Origin: Henriciella sp.
GTDB lineage: Bacteria > Pseudomonadota > Alphaproteobacteria > Caulobacterales > Hyphomonadaceae
Reading direction: 5' to 3'
DNA: 64,000 nt
Assembly: GCA_029238175.1 (NCBI GenBank)
Contig: JAQWGO010000015.1
Coordinates: forward strand, 1 to 64,000
Shown in pieces: positions 28,190 to 36,754 of this stretch. The notes beneath the pieces were generated by a model. That model had not been told where the DNA came from. It was given only the letters and a program-made list of their open reading frames with translations, and searched no databases. The position numbers were made by a program, and so were the translations under genes. Each line of letters begins with the position of its first letter. Position 1 is the stretch's first letter.

Positions 28190-30442
28190 ATGTCTCTTCG
28201 AACCTCCCTAAAACTTACAGCTGCTGCCGCGACGATTGCTGCGACTTTGGTTGCCCCTGCCCTTGCCCAGGACGCTGACGAAACAGACGCTCGCCGTCTG
28301 GCTCCAGTCGTGACCACGGCCCAACGTGTTGAGCAAGACGCTCAAGATGTGCCGATCTCAATTACGACGATCGCTGATGAGAAACTCAACAACTTAAAAG
28401 CTGGCGGCGCGGACATTCGTTTCCTGTCGGCACGCGTCCCATCGGTTGTTGCTGAAAGCTCTTTCGGACGGGCATTCCCGCGCTTCTATATCCGCGGCAT
28501 CGGCAATACTGACTTTGATCTAAACGCCTCACAGCCCGTTTCACTTGTCTATGATGATGTGCCGTATGAAAGCCCCATCCTGAAAGGCTTCCCTGTTTTT
28601 GACGTTGAAGGCATTGAGGTTCTTCGTGGACCACAAGGCACATTGTTCGGTCGCAACACACCGGGCGGCATCATCAAGTTTGATAGTGTGAAGCCGGGTG
28701 AAGAGCAAAACGGCTATATCAAAGCCTCTCTTGGCTCTTTTAACACGACTGAGATCGAAGGCGCCTACGGCAACCGCGCTTATGAAGACCTCGCTTATCG
28801 TATATCTGGCCTCTACCAACAGCGCGATGATTTCGTGGACAATACATTCACAGGCGAAAGCGATCAGTATGAAGGTTTTGAGGAATGGGCCGCACGCGCA
28901 CAATTCCTATGGACCCCATTTGCTGACACTGACGTTCTTCTAAACGTTCACGCCCGTAACAATGAAAGCGACGCGCGCTTGTTCCGCGCGAACATCATGA
29001 CACAAGGCCAACGCGGCCTGAATGATGATTTTGATTTTGAAAGCGTTGCTTTCGACGGTGACAACTACCTTGAGCAAGAAACATGGGGCGTTACGCTTCG
29101 TGTTGACCGTGAAATCAATGAAGCGCTCGATCTTACTTACATTTTCGGTCGTGAGTCGGCTGAAGTCGAATCGCGCGGCGATATTGATGGCGGCTTCGGC
29201 GCAGCCTTCCTTGGCGCGGGCAACTTTGGACCGGGCTTCATCCCATTCCCGTCTGAAAGCTCTGGCGCAGTTGATGACCTAACCCAGACAACCAACGAAA
29301 TTCGCCTCGCATTTGACAATGGCGGCGACGTTCGCTGGCAAGCGGGCGCATTCATGTTTGATGAAACGCTTCAGATCACATCGCGCAGCTTCGACACTTT
29401 GGCTCCGGGACGTCCAGAAAACGGACGCGCCACACGGGCCGGCGAAACAAACGCGTTCAGCCTCTTTGCCTCTGCCGCATATGATGTGGCGGATCAGCTT
29501 ACAATTGCTGGCGGCGCGCGTTTCACAGACGAAAAGAAAGACTTCGTCGTTGAACGCCAAGTCGGCCCATTCGGTTCGGGCACATTCGGCCCGATCTCTG
29601 GTAGCGTCGGTGACGAACAGATCAGCTGGGACCTTTCTGCAACCTATGCGGCCAATGACGATCTGTCTTACTATGCCCGCGTTGCAAAAGGCTTCCGTGG
29701 ACCATCTATCCAAGGTCGTTTGGTCTTCGGTAACACAGTGTCTGACGCTGAAAGCGAAACCGTTCTATCATACGAAGCTGGTGTAAAATCTGAACTTCTG
29801 GACAATCGCCTTCGCGCGAACGTCAACGTCTTCTTCTACACTTTGGAAGATCAACAGCTGACCATCGTTGGCGGCACAAACAACACTGTCGCCCTATTCA
29901 ACGCTGATGAAGGCCAAGGCTACGGCTTTGAGGCAGATGTTGAAGCGGCACCGATTGACAATCTGTTGATCACGGCTGGCCTGTCTTATAACAATACTGA
30001 GATCAAAGATGACCTTCTCATCGCGCCGGGTTGCGGTGCGCCATGTACGGTTCTTGATCCAGCGGTCACCGATGTGGGCGGCAATTTCCTAGGCTATAAC
30101 ATCTCTGGAAACAGCTTCCCGAACGCACCAGAATGGATCGGTAACATCACTGGGCGCTACGCCGTACCTATGAATGGCGGCGAACTCTACGCCTACACTG
30201 ACTGGGCCTACAAAGGCGACACAAACTTCTTCCTCTATGAGAGCGTTGAGTTTGGTCAGGACGGCTACTGGCAGGGCGGCCTTCGCGCTGGCTGGCAGGG
30301 CGATAACGGCATCGATGCATCAGTCTTCGTTCGTAACGTCACCGATGAAGTTGTGCTGACCGGCGGTATCGATTTCAACAACCTAACTGGCTTCGTAAAC
30401 GAGCCACGCACTTGGGGTGTTGAAGTGGGTTACAGCTTCTAA
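28190..30442 (+). CDS. TonB-dependent receptor
   Basis: Signal peptide; plug VTTAQRVEQDAQDVPISITTI, GIEVLRGPQGTLFGRNTPGGIIKF; C-terminal aromatic (WGVEVGYSF). Confidence 0.96.
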   Translation: MSLRTSLKLTAAAATIAATLVAPALAQDADETDARRLAPVVTTAQRVEQDAQDVPISITTIADEKLNNLKAGGADIRFLSARVPSVVAESSFGRAFPRFYIRGIGNTDFDLNASQPVSLVYDDVPYESPILKGFPVFDVEGIEVLRGPQGTLFGRNTPGGIIKFDSVKPGEEQNGYIKASLGSFNTTEIEGAYGNRAYEDLAYRISGLYQQRDDFVDNTFTGESDQYEGFEEWAARAQFLWTPFADTDVLLNVHARNNESDARLFRANIMTQGQRGLNDDFDFESVAFDGDNYLEQETWGVTLRVDREINEALDLTYIFGRESAEVESRGDIDGGFGAAFLGAGNFGPGFIPFPSESSGAVDDLTQTTNEIRLAFDNGGDVRWQAGAFMFDETLQITSRSFDTLAPGRPENGRATRAGETNAFSLFASAAYDVADQLTIAGGARFTDEKKDFVVERQVGPFGSGTFGPISGSVGDEQISWDLSATYAANDDLSYYARVAKGFRGPSIQGRLVFGNTVSDAESETVLSYEAGVKSELLDNRLRANVNVFFYTLEDQQLTIVGGTNNTVALFNADEGQGYGFEADVEAAPIDNLLITAGLSYNNTEIKDDLLIAPGCGAPCTVLDPAVTDVGGNFLGYNISGNSFPNAPEWIGNITGRYAVPMNGGELYAYTDWAYKGDTNFFLYESVEFGQDGYWQGGLRAGWQGDNGIDASVFVRNVTDEVVLTGGIDFNNLTGFVNEPRTWGVEVGYSF

Positions 30443-30462
30443 GCTGTACGCCTTCTAAAAGT

Positions 30463-30498
30463 AAAAAAGCCCCTGCGTCTTTCGATGCAGGGGCTTTT
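30463..30498. terminator. Bidirectional terminator
   Basis: AAAAAAGCCCCTGC-GTCTTTCGAT-GCAGGGGCTTTT between convergent genes. Confidence 0.88.
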
Positions 30499-30538
30499 CT
30501 TTGGCCGGGGTTTCGTCCCCGTGCTCTGGGAGGAATTT

Positions 30539-33500
30539 CTATTCGGCGGGTACTCGGTTTGGATGCTCCCAGCCCTTACCTGTCAGCATGCGGTAAATCC
30601 GCTTCATCGGCTTCATCGTCATGATGCGATAGACCGCGGGCGTGAAGTAAAGCGCTAGCAAAGCTGAGCCGGCCACACCGCCAGCAATCGCTGTGGCCAA
30701 CGGCATCCAGAAGACATCGCCCTGCAGAATGATCGGAATGAACCCGCCCATTGTCGTCAGTGTCGTCGCCACGATATGGCGTGTTGCGGCGACGACGATC
30801 TCACGTTGAACAATGACATCATCATTGCGCGCCGCCTCATTCCCAGTCAGTAGCGCCAGCACAACGATCGTGCCGTTAATCGAAATCCCCAGCAGGCCGA
30901 GCGCACCCAATATGGCATTGAACCCAAGTGGCAGATTGAACATCCAGACGCCTGCAAAGGCTAATCCCATCGACATGAAACCAACTGTCATAACCAGAAA
31001 TGCCAACCGGAAAGAATTGAAAACTAAGGTCACCGCGCCCAGCATGACCAGCATTAGAGGGACAGCCAACGAAGCCAAATTCGCCATCGCTTCAGATTGC
31101 TCACTGGCCGTACCACCTTCGATGAGGTCATAGCCCGGCGGCAGTTCGAAATTCGCATCAATCAAACCTTGCTTGAACTCTGCCAAGATCGGATCCGGCA
31201 GGGCGTACGGTTCTACAAAGGCGTAAATCTCATTCACACGCCGACCATCAAGGCGAATAATTGACGCTGTTTGCGGATCAAGCGTGACCTCACCCAGCGC
31301 AGAAATCGGCGTGCCTGTACCGGGCCGTCCATTGCCAATCGTCTTGGAACGCAGGTCAGACAACAGACTACGCCGTTCAGCAGGCGCAATAACGCGGACC
31401 GGAACTTCTTCGATACCTTCAAGGATTGATCCTGCGGGAACGCCTTCAAGTTCCGCCCGAATATCGCTGGCCAATGAGGCGAGGCGCTCACCAGACATCG
31501 CGGTCGCGACTTCATCTGCACGAATTGTCATCACCGGAGCGCCCATTTGAAGCTGGGCCTGCGTGAACGTAACACCGGGCGTTTGGGCTAGTATCCGCCG
31601 GGCCTCGTTGCCATATTGGTTCAGGATCGCAAGATTGTCACCGCGCAGATAGAACGCAATTGGCGCGGGCGTTGGTGGCCCTTGCTCAAATGGTGTCGCA
31701 ATGATCTGCGCCGACGGAAACTCACGGCGAAGCGTTTCTGAAACGTCGCTGACAAGCGCGCGCGCCGTTTCATTGCTTTCTAGTTGAACAAATCCGCTTG
31801 CGAAGCCCGCAACACCCTCTGTGTTGTTGAAAGAGTTATAATAGACGCGGGGCCCCGGTTCACCGACGACGAAATGTACGCCTGTAATCTGTGGGTACTG
31901 ATCTCGCAAAAGCTTGGTGGCGCGATCACTGGCTTCAATCGCTTCGTAAATCGTGGCTTGCTGGTTCAGGCTAATCTCAAGCTGAAACTGATCGCGTTCC
32001 GTCGGCGGAAAGAATTGCGTCGGCAACTGCCCGGCCAAATAGAACCCCGTCATCACGGGAACAATCCCAATCAACAGACCCAAAACAGGGTTGCGTAAAA
32101 CCCGCTCAACACTCCAGCGATAGCCATCTGTGATCGTATCAATCTTAATCCCATCACGCCAAAACCGCTTCTTACGCTGAAGCCGATTTGGATCGTCCAG
32201 CCATCCTGCAATTGCCGGAATAACCGTCATCACAACGATGAAAGACATAATCACAGAGAACATGACCGACATGCCAATCATGCCGATAAACTCACCTGTC
32301 GGACCCGGCTGGAACGCAATCGGCGCGAAGGCCAGCGCCGTTGTTAAGGTCGACGCGAAAAGCGGCCCGAATAGCTTCCCAAGCGCATGCTCAATGGCCT
32401 GTATAACAGTCAGTCCACCTGCTCGCTCTTGCTCATATTCATCAACCACCACGATCGCATTATCGATCAAAAGCCCAAGCGAGATGACCAAGCCTGTTAC
32501 CGACATTTGATGCAGTGGATAATTGAAGAATTTGAAAAGGGTCAGCACCAAAGCAACCGTCAACGGCAAGGCCAAGCCCACCACAATCGCGGCACGCCAC
32601 CCCATCACAAAAAACAGAACCGCAAAGACGATTAGCGCTGAATAAACAAGGTTTTGCGCCAAACCATTCAGCCGCGACTCCGTATACTTGCTCTGATCAA
32701 AAATGATCTCGACGCCAATATCTTCAGGGGACGCTTTAGAAAATTCCGCGACCATGGCACGGGCACTTGCCGCCCATACATCAACGCGCTGGTTTGACTG
32801 AATATACCCCGTAACGAAGACGGCCCGCTTACCATTACTAAAGGCCAGTTTGGTCGGCGGATCTTCAATTCCCTTAACAACTTGGGCAACATCGCCGACG
32901 CGTAGCGCAGACCCATCTGGGCGCTGCAATAAGGGAATGGATCGGATCCGGCTAATCCCGTCAAATTCACCGCTTATCTCTAGTCCAAGATCACTGTTTG
33001 GCCCGCGCATCGATCCCGCCGGCGCTTTAGCATCAGCGGCGCTAATCAGCCTCGCAGCATCATTTAGAGACAGGCCCGCAGCCGCCAAAGCCTCTGGATC
33101 GGCGATAACCCGAACTTCTTCTTCGGGCAGGCCCATTGTATCGGTTTCATCGGTCGCATTAATCGCGCGAAAGCGGTCTTCCAGAATTTCGGACATGCGC
33201 GCCATAACGGCAAGTTCTGGATCACCTTCGCCTTCCCACTTCACGGCCACCGTCATGGTCGCAGCGCCGACAAACACCCGCCTCACAAATGGCTTGCTGA
33301 CGCCCGCGGGTAGATCACCTTCCGCAAGGCTGACCTGCTGCCGGATCAAAGTCCACGCATTATCCACTTCCGCTTCGGACAGGTCTTCCGCAATATTGAT
33401 CGATATCTGTGAAACGTTTGCCCGCGAACTAGAATTGATCTCTTCGACTTCTGGCAATTCGAGCAGCCGCCGTTCAATTGGCTCTGTAATCGTGGCTTCG

Positions 33501-33670
33501 ATACGGGACGCATCCGCGCCCGGCAGTGTTGTCAGGACAAAGCCGAAACGCTCAACCAGCGTCGGGTCTTCCTGCCGACCCAGCGTCAGGATCGCAAAGA
33601 ACCCGCTGATTAGCGCAACAATGATGGTCAGCGCAGTAAGGCGCGGCAAGCGATAGAAGAGCGAGAACAT
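30539..33670 (-). CDS. Efflux RND transporter permease subunit
   Basis: 1043 aa; FVVMTVIPAIAGW, GLVISLGLLIDNAIVVVDEYE, typical AcrB-family architecture. Confidence 0.95.
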   Translation of the reverse strand: MFSLFYRLPRLTALTIIVALISGFFAILTLGRQEDPTLVERFGFVLTTLPGADASRIEATITEPIERRLLELPEVEEINSSSRANVSQISINIAEDLSEAEVDNAWTLIRQQVSLAEGDLPAGVSKPFVRRVFVGAATMTVAVKWEGEGDPELAVMARMSEILEDRFRAINATDETDTMGLPEEEVRVIADPEALAAAGLSLNDAARLISAADAKAPAGSMRGPNSDLGLEISGEFDGISRIRSIPLLQRPDGSALRVGDVAQVVKGIEDPPTKLAFSNGKRAVFVTGYIQSNQRVDVWAASARAMVAEFSKASPEDIGVEIIFDQSKYTESRLNGLAQNLVYSALIVFAVLFFVMGWRAAIVVGLALPLTVALVLTLFKFFNYPLHQMSVTGLVISLGLLIDNAIVVVDEYEQERAGGLTVIQAIEHALGKLFGPLFASTLTTALAFAPIAFQPGPTGEFIGMIGMSVMFSVIMSFIVVMTVIPAIAGWLDDPNRLQRKKRFWRDGIKIDTITDGYRWSVERVLRNPVLGLLIGIVPVMTGFYLAGQLPTQFFPPTERDQFQLEISLNQQATIYEAIEASDRATKLLRDQYPQITGVHFVVGEPGPRVYYNSFNNTEGVAGFASGFVQLESNETARALVSDVSETLRREFPSAQIIATPFEQGPPTPAPIAFYLRGDNLAILNQYGNEARRILAQTPGVTFTQAQLQMGAPVMTIRADEVATAMSGERLASLASDIRAELEGVPAGSILEGIEEVPVRVIAPAERRSLLSDLRSKTIGNGRPGTGTPISALGEVTLDPQTASIIRLDGRRVNEIYAFVEPYALPDPILAEFKQGLIDANFELPPGYDLIEGGTASEQSEAMANLASLAVPLMLVMLGAVTLVFNSFRLAFLVMTVGFMSMGLAFAGVWMFNLPLGFNAILGALGLLGISINGTIVVLALLTGNEAARNDDVIVQREIVVAATRHIVATTLTTMGGFIPIILQGDVFWMPLATAIAGGVAGSALLALYFTPAVYRIMTMKPMKRIYRMLTGKGWEHPNRVPAE

Positions 33671-33676
33671 TAGGCG

Positions 33677-34861
33677 TTATCCCTCTTCGACGTCGGAGCT
33701 AACAAGTTCAATATCTGCTGGCGTAACGGGTTGCCCCGGTGTGATCCGCTGCAAACCATCTAGGATGACGCGGTCTCCGTCACGGACGGCCCCGCGCACG
33801 AAAACACGGTCACCCGCCTGATGCACGATCTCTACAACACCCGGCTGCGCGAGCCATTCACCACCAACTTCACGCGCCACATAGACTGACCATAATCCGT
33901 GATCGCTTTCCAAGAGCGCTGAAACTGGAACCCAGAAACCAGATTCCTCAATCCTTTGCGCCAAGCCAATGCGCACAACGGCGCCAGCTGAGGCTTTCTC
34001 AGGCTCCAGGATATCAAAAATTGTTGTGACCGTTCTTTGGCCGGTATCAATCACACCGGTTACAGATCGCAGTTTCGAAGAAACCTCTCCCTGATCCGTT
34101 GTCAGCTTATAAGTTTGTCCCTTGACCATCGTCGCAGCCAGTTTTGCCGTCAGGCCAATCCGGGCCTCTAAACGTCCAGACTCAACCAACTCAAAGACAA
34201 GCGTACCCGGCCCTGCAATTGCGCCCTCATCGGACATTCGTGCGGTGATCGTGCCAGAATATGGCGCAACGATTTTCGCCAAATCAATCTGCACTCTTAA
34301 TGTGTCTGCATTGGCTTGCGCCGCTGCGATGCGTGCGGCGGCTGTATTTGCTTGCGCCGTCGCTTCATCGACGCGTTGCTGCGAAACATGCCCCTTTTCG
34401 CTTAGCGTGGATTGGCGTTGAACTGTCGCCAATGCAAGCGCGTGCGATGCTTCCGCTTCAGCCACTACCGCCTCGGCAGCCGCCAGCTGCGCCGTCAATC
34501 CGCGAACATCTAGCGTGGCAAGCGTGCGCCCGCTACGAACGCGGTCACCGACATCAGCGGAAAGCGATTCAATACGACCACCCGACGAAAACCCAAGCTG
34601 ACTTGTCCGGCGCGGCGTAATGATCCCTGTGAATTTTTCATCGACAGTGAACGCCTTCTCCAGCGCGACCGTCATCGTCTCAACAGATAGGGGTATCGGC
34701 TTTGCTTCCGCAACTTTCGGCCCCTCCGGTAAGCGATTTCCAACAACGAACGTACCAATAACAACCGCGATCACCGCCAGTAAAAGAACGAATATCAGCC
34801 CCTTCCAGGCGCTGGGTTTCGTCTCACGTTCATAGGCTTTCTGTGCTTCAAGCTCGCTCAT
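33677..34861 (-). CDS. RND efflux periplasmic adaptor
   Basis: GGRIESLSADVGDRVRSGRTLATLD; IVAPYSGTITARMSDEGAIAGPG. Confidence 0.95.
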   Translation of the reverse strand: MSELEAQKAYERETKPSAWKGLIFVLLLAVIAVVIGTFVVGNRLPEGPKVAEAKPIPLSVETMTVALEKAFTVDEKFTGIITPRRTSQLGFSSGGRIESLSADVGDRVRSGRTLATLDVRGLTAQLAAAEAVVAEAEASHALALATVQRQSTLSEKGHVSQQRVDEATAQANTAAARIAAAQANADTLRVQIDLAKIVAPYSGTITARMSDEGAIAGPGTLVFELVESGRLEARIGLTAKLAATMVKGQTYKLTTDQGEVSSKLRSVTGVIDTGQRTVTTIFDILEPEKASAGAVVRIGLAQRIEESGFWVPVSALLESDHGLWSVYVAREVGGEWLAQPGVVEIVHQAGDRVFVRGAVRDGDRVILDGLQRITPGQPVTPADIELVSSDVEEG

Positions 34862-34863
34862 GG

Positions 34864-35511
34864 CTAAGCCTCCATACCGCGAACGATTTGGTCCGCGTGA
34901 AATTCAATAAATTCTGCTCGTGACAGCGTATTTGTGTTTGGCTTAAAGGCCGGGAAAGTTGGCATATGGGCCATCATCATGGCAAGGCCGTGCATCGAAG
35001 CCCAGACCGATTTGGCCGATAGTGTCGGATCAATCTCTTTGCGGAACGTGCCATTCTCTACACCCTCCTCAATCATTGATTTTAGGACCATAAAGGCTTT
35101 GCCCTTCATAGAGTTTTCAAACTCAGGGTCATCCACGTCAATCCCGTTCTGAACGGCCTGGCCTGTAAATGCTGCGGAGTAATGGTGCGGCTTGTCAGCG
35201 GCGATCTCAACATAGGTGCCGACACACGCACGCGCCCGCTGCGCGAACGGCTTAGCACTGTCGAAAATCTCGTGCACATCAATCAGCAGCAGCTCAAAGA
35301 AGCTTTCCTTCAGCTCATCAACCAACTCATCCTTTGACCCGAAATACTTGTAAATTGCAGCAGGTGAATAATCGATCGCCTGCGCCAAGCGCCGGATTGA
35401 CAGCCCCTCCGCGCCCTCACGCGCAAACACACGTTCGGCCGCAGACAAGATCATCTCGCGAACTTTCAGGCGTCGCCGTTCGGCGGGTGTATGGAGAATT
35501 TCAGTAGGCAT
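34864..35511 (-). CDS. TetR/AcrR family regulator
   Basis: MPTEILHTPAERRRLKVREMILSAAERVFAREGAEGLSIRRLAQAIDYSPAAIYKYFGSKDELVDEL HTH. Confidence 0.94.
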   Translation of the reverse strand: MPTEILHTPAERRRLKVREMILSAAERVFAREGAEGLSIRRLAQAIDYSPAAIYKYFGSKDELVDELKESFFELLLIDVHEIFDSAKPFAQRARACVGTYVEIAADKPHHYSAAFTGQAVQNGIDVDDPEFENSMKGKAFMVLKSMIEEGVENGTFRKEIDPTLSAKSVWASMHGLAMMMAHMPTFPAFKPNTNTLSRAEFIEFHADQIVRGMEA

Positions 35512-35561
35512 AGGCCGGAAAGTCCTTTCACTTACACAACAAGTAGGACAACAGTTCAGAA

Positions 35562-35578
35562 AGTAAACACTGTTCACT
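35562..35578. promoter_or_regulatory. Candidate TetR operator
   Basis: AGTAAACA-C-TGTTCACT, 7/8 dyad, 51 nt upstream of tetR start and 59 nt upstream of divergent ORF. Confidence 0.5.
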
Positions 35579-35636
35579 AATTTTTTCTGCGCCATTACCC
35601 TCTGGTGAATGCCAGAAGCATGCCTAGATAGCGGCC

Positions 35637-36266
35637 ATGACGAATCTATTTCCGCCCGCCCCGCCGCTTGGCACGCCAATGCTAGCCGCAAGATCCAGTG
35701 CAGAGGCGCGAAAGACGATCGCGCTACGCCGCTCAAGCAGCAAACGATGCCTAACCGAACCCGGGCCAGACAAAACCGCACTTGATGAGTTGCTCACCGT
35801 GGCTGCGCGCGTCCCCGATCATCGCCGCCTCGCCCCGTGGCGTTTTATCGTATTTGAAGGCAATGCGCGTGATGCATTTAACGCCCGTGCGGTTGAGATT
35901 CAAAAGTCTGAAAACCCCAACGCAACCGAAGTCATGCTCGCCGACACGGCTAGCTTCTTCACCCGCGCGCCCGTCGTCATCGCGGTCGTGTCCAGCCCGA
36001 ACCCCACGCACAAAACCCCGGTCTGGGAACAAGAACTCTCCGCTGGCGCACTTTGCCAAAACCTGTTGCTGGCCGCCAATGCCAGCGGCTGGGCCGGATG
36101 CTGGCTCAGCGAATGGATCGCCTTTAGCCCCGGCATCAACCAACTTCTCGGCTTGACGGTGGATGAGCGCGTTGCCGGATATATCTATCTCGGCACCGCC
36201 ACAGATAACCCGCAAGAACGACTACGCCCGGATGTCAGCTCGAAAATTGAGCGTTGGACGGCTTAG
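35637..36266 (+). CDS. Nitroreductase family protein
   Basis: RRSSSKRCLTEPGPD, RVPDHRRLAPWRFIVF, SGWAGCWLSEW. Confidence 0.92.
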   Translation: MTNLFPPAPPLGTPMLAARSSAEARKTIALRRSSSKRCLTEPGPDKTALDELLTVAARVPDHRRLAPWRFIVFEGNARDAFNARAVEIQKSENPNATEVMLADTASFFTRAPVVIAVVSSPNPTHKTPVWEQELSAGALCQNLLLAANASGWAGCWLSEWIAFSPGINQLLGLTVDERVAGYIYLGTATDNPQERLRPDVSSKIERWTA

Positions 36267-36277
36267 CTGCTAACACA

Positions 36278-36297
36278 AACGGGGCATTCCCCGTTTC
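36278..36297. terminator. Bidirectional hairpin between convergent genes
   Basis: AAACGGGG-CATT-CCCCGTTT. Confidence 0.6.
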
Positions 36298-36751
36298 AAT
36301 TGCGTTCGAACAAGCCGCCGCTTAATTCGTTGAATTTGTGAAGCATCTTATCAGGCTTCATCTTAAACATTCCGCCAATATTCGTCTTCACCACCTTACC
36401 TTCACGAACGTGATGAAGCGTCAAATATTGTTGGGATACAGTCACAGCCTGAATATCTTCCCAACGTATCGGAAATACCTTGCCGAACATCCCCGAGAAA
36501 ACCAGCCCCTGATGCCCAGCAGTTAAGCTGGGCTTCCCACTTAATATGGCCCAGAGACATATTCCCACAAAAGCAGCACAAAACGCCAATAGAATCTCTT
36601 TGCCAAACGGGATCGCTTCTACAAACGCGGCTCGACGCCCGCCATCGCCGTTCTCAAAGTTCATTGTAAAAATAACAACACCACAAGCGCTGAAAAAGAC
36701 CGCGCCCGCAATAATCGTCGAATAGCTTTTGCGAAACTGATAATCGTCCAT
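36296..36751 (-). CDS. Hypothetical membrane protein (PH-like)
   Basis: Two TMs then IRWEDIQAVTVSQQYLTLHHVREGKVV; downstream of glyS. Confidence 0.7.
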   Translation of the reverse strand: MDDYQFRKSYSTIIAGAVFFSACGVVIFTMNFENGDGGRRAAFVEAIPFGKEILLAFCAAFVGICLWAILSGKPSLTAGHQGLVFSGMFGKVFPIRWEDIQAVTVSQQYLTLHHVREGKVVKTNIGGMFKMKPDKMLHKFNELSGGLFERN

Positions 36752-36754
36752 GAA

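Noticed and set aside
32850-33656. 268-aa plus-strand ORF
   Set aside because: Antisense to the RND permease; Ser/Arg-rich shadow ORF with no domain.
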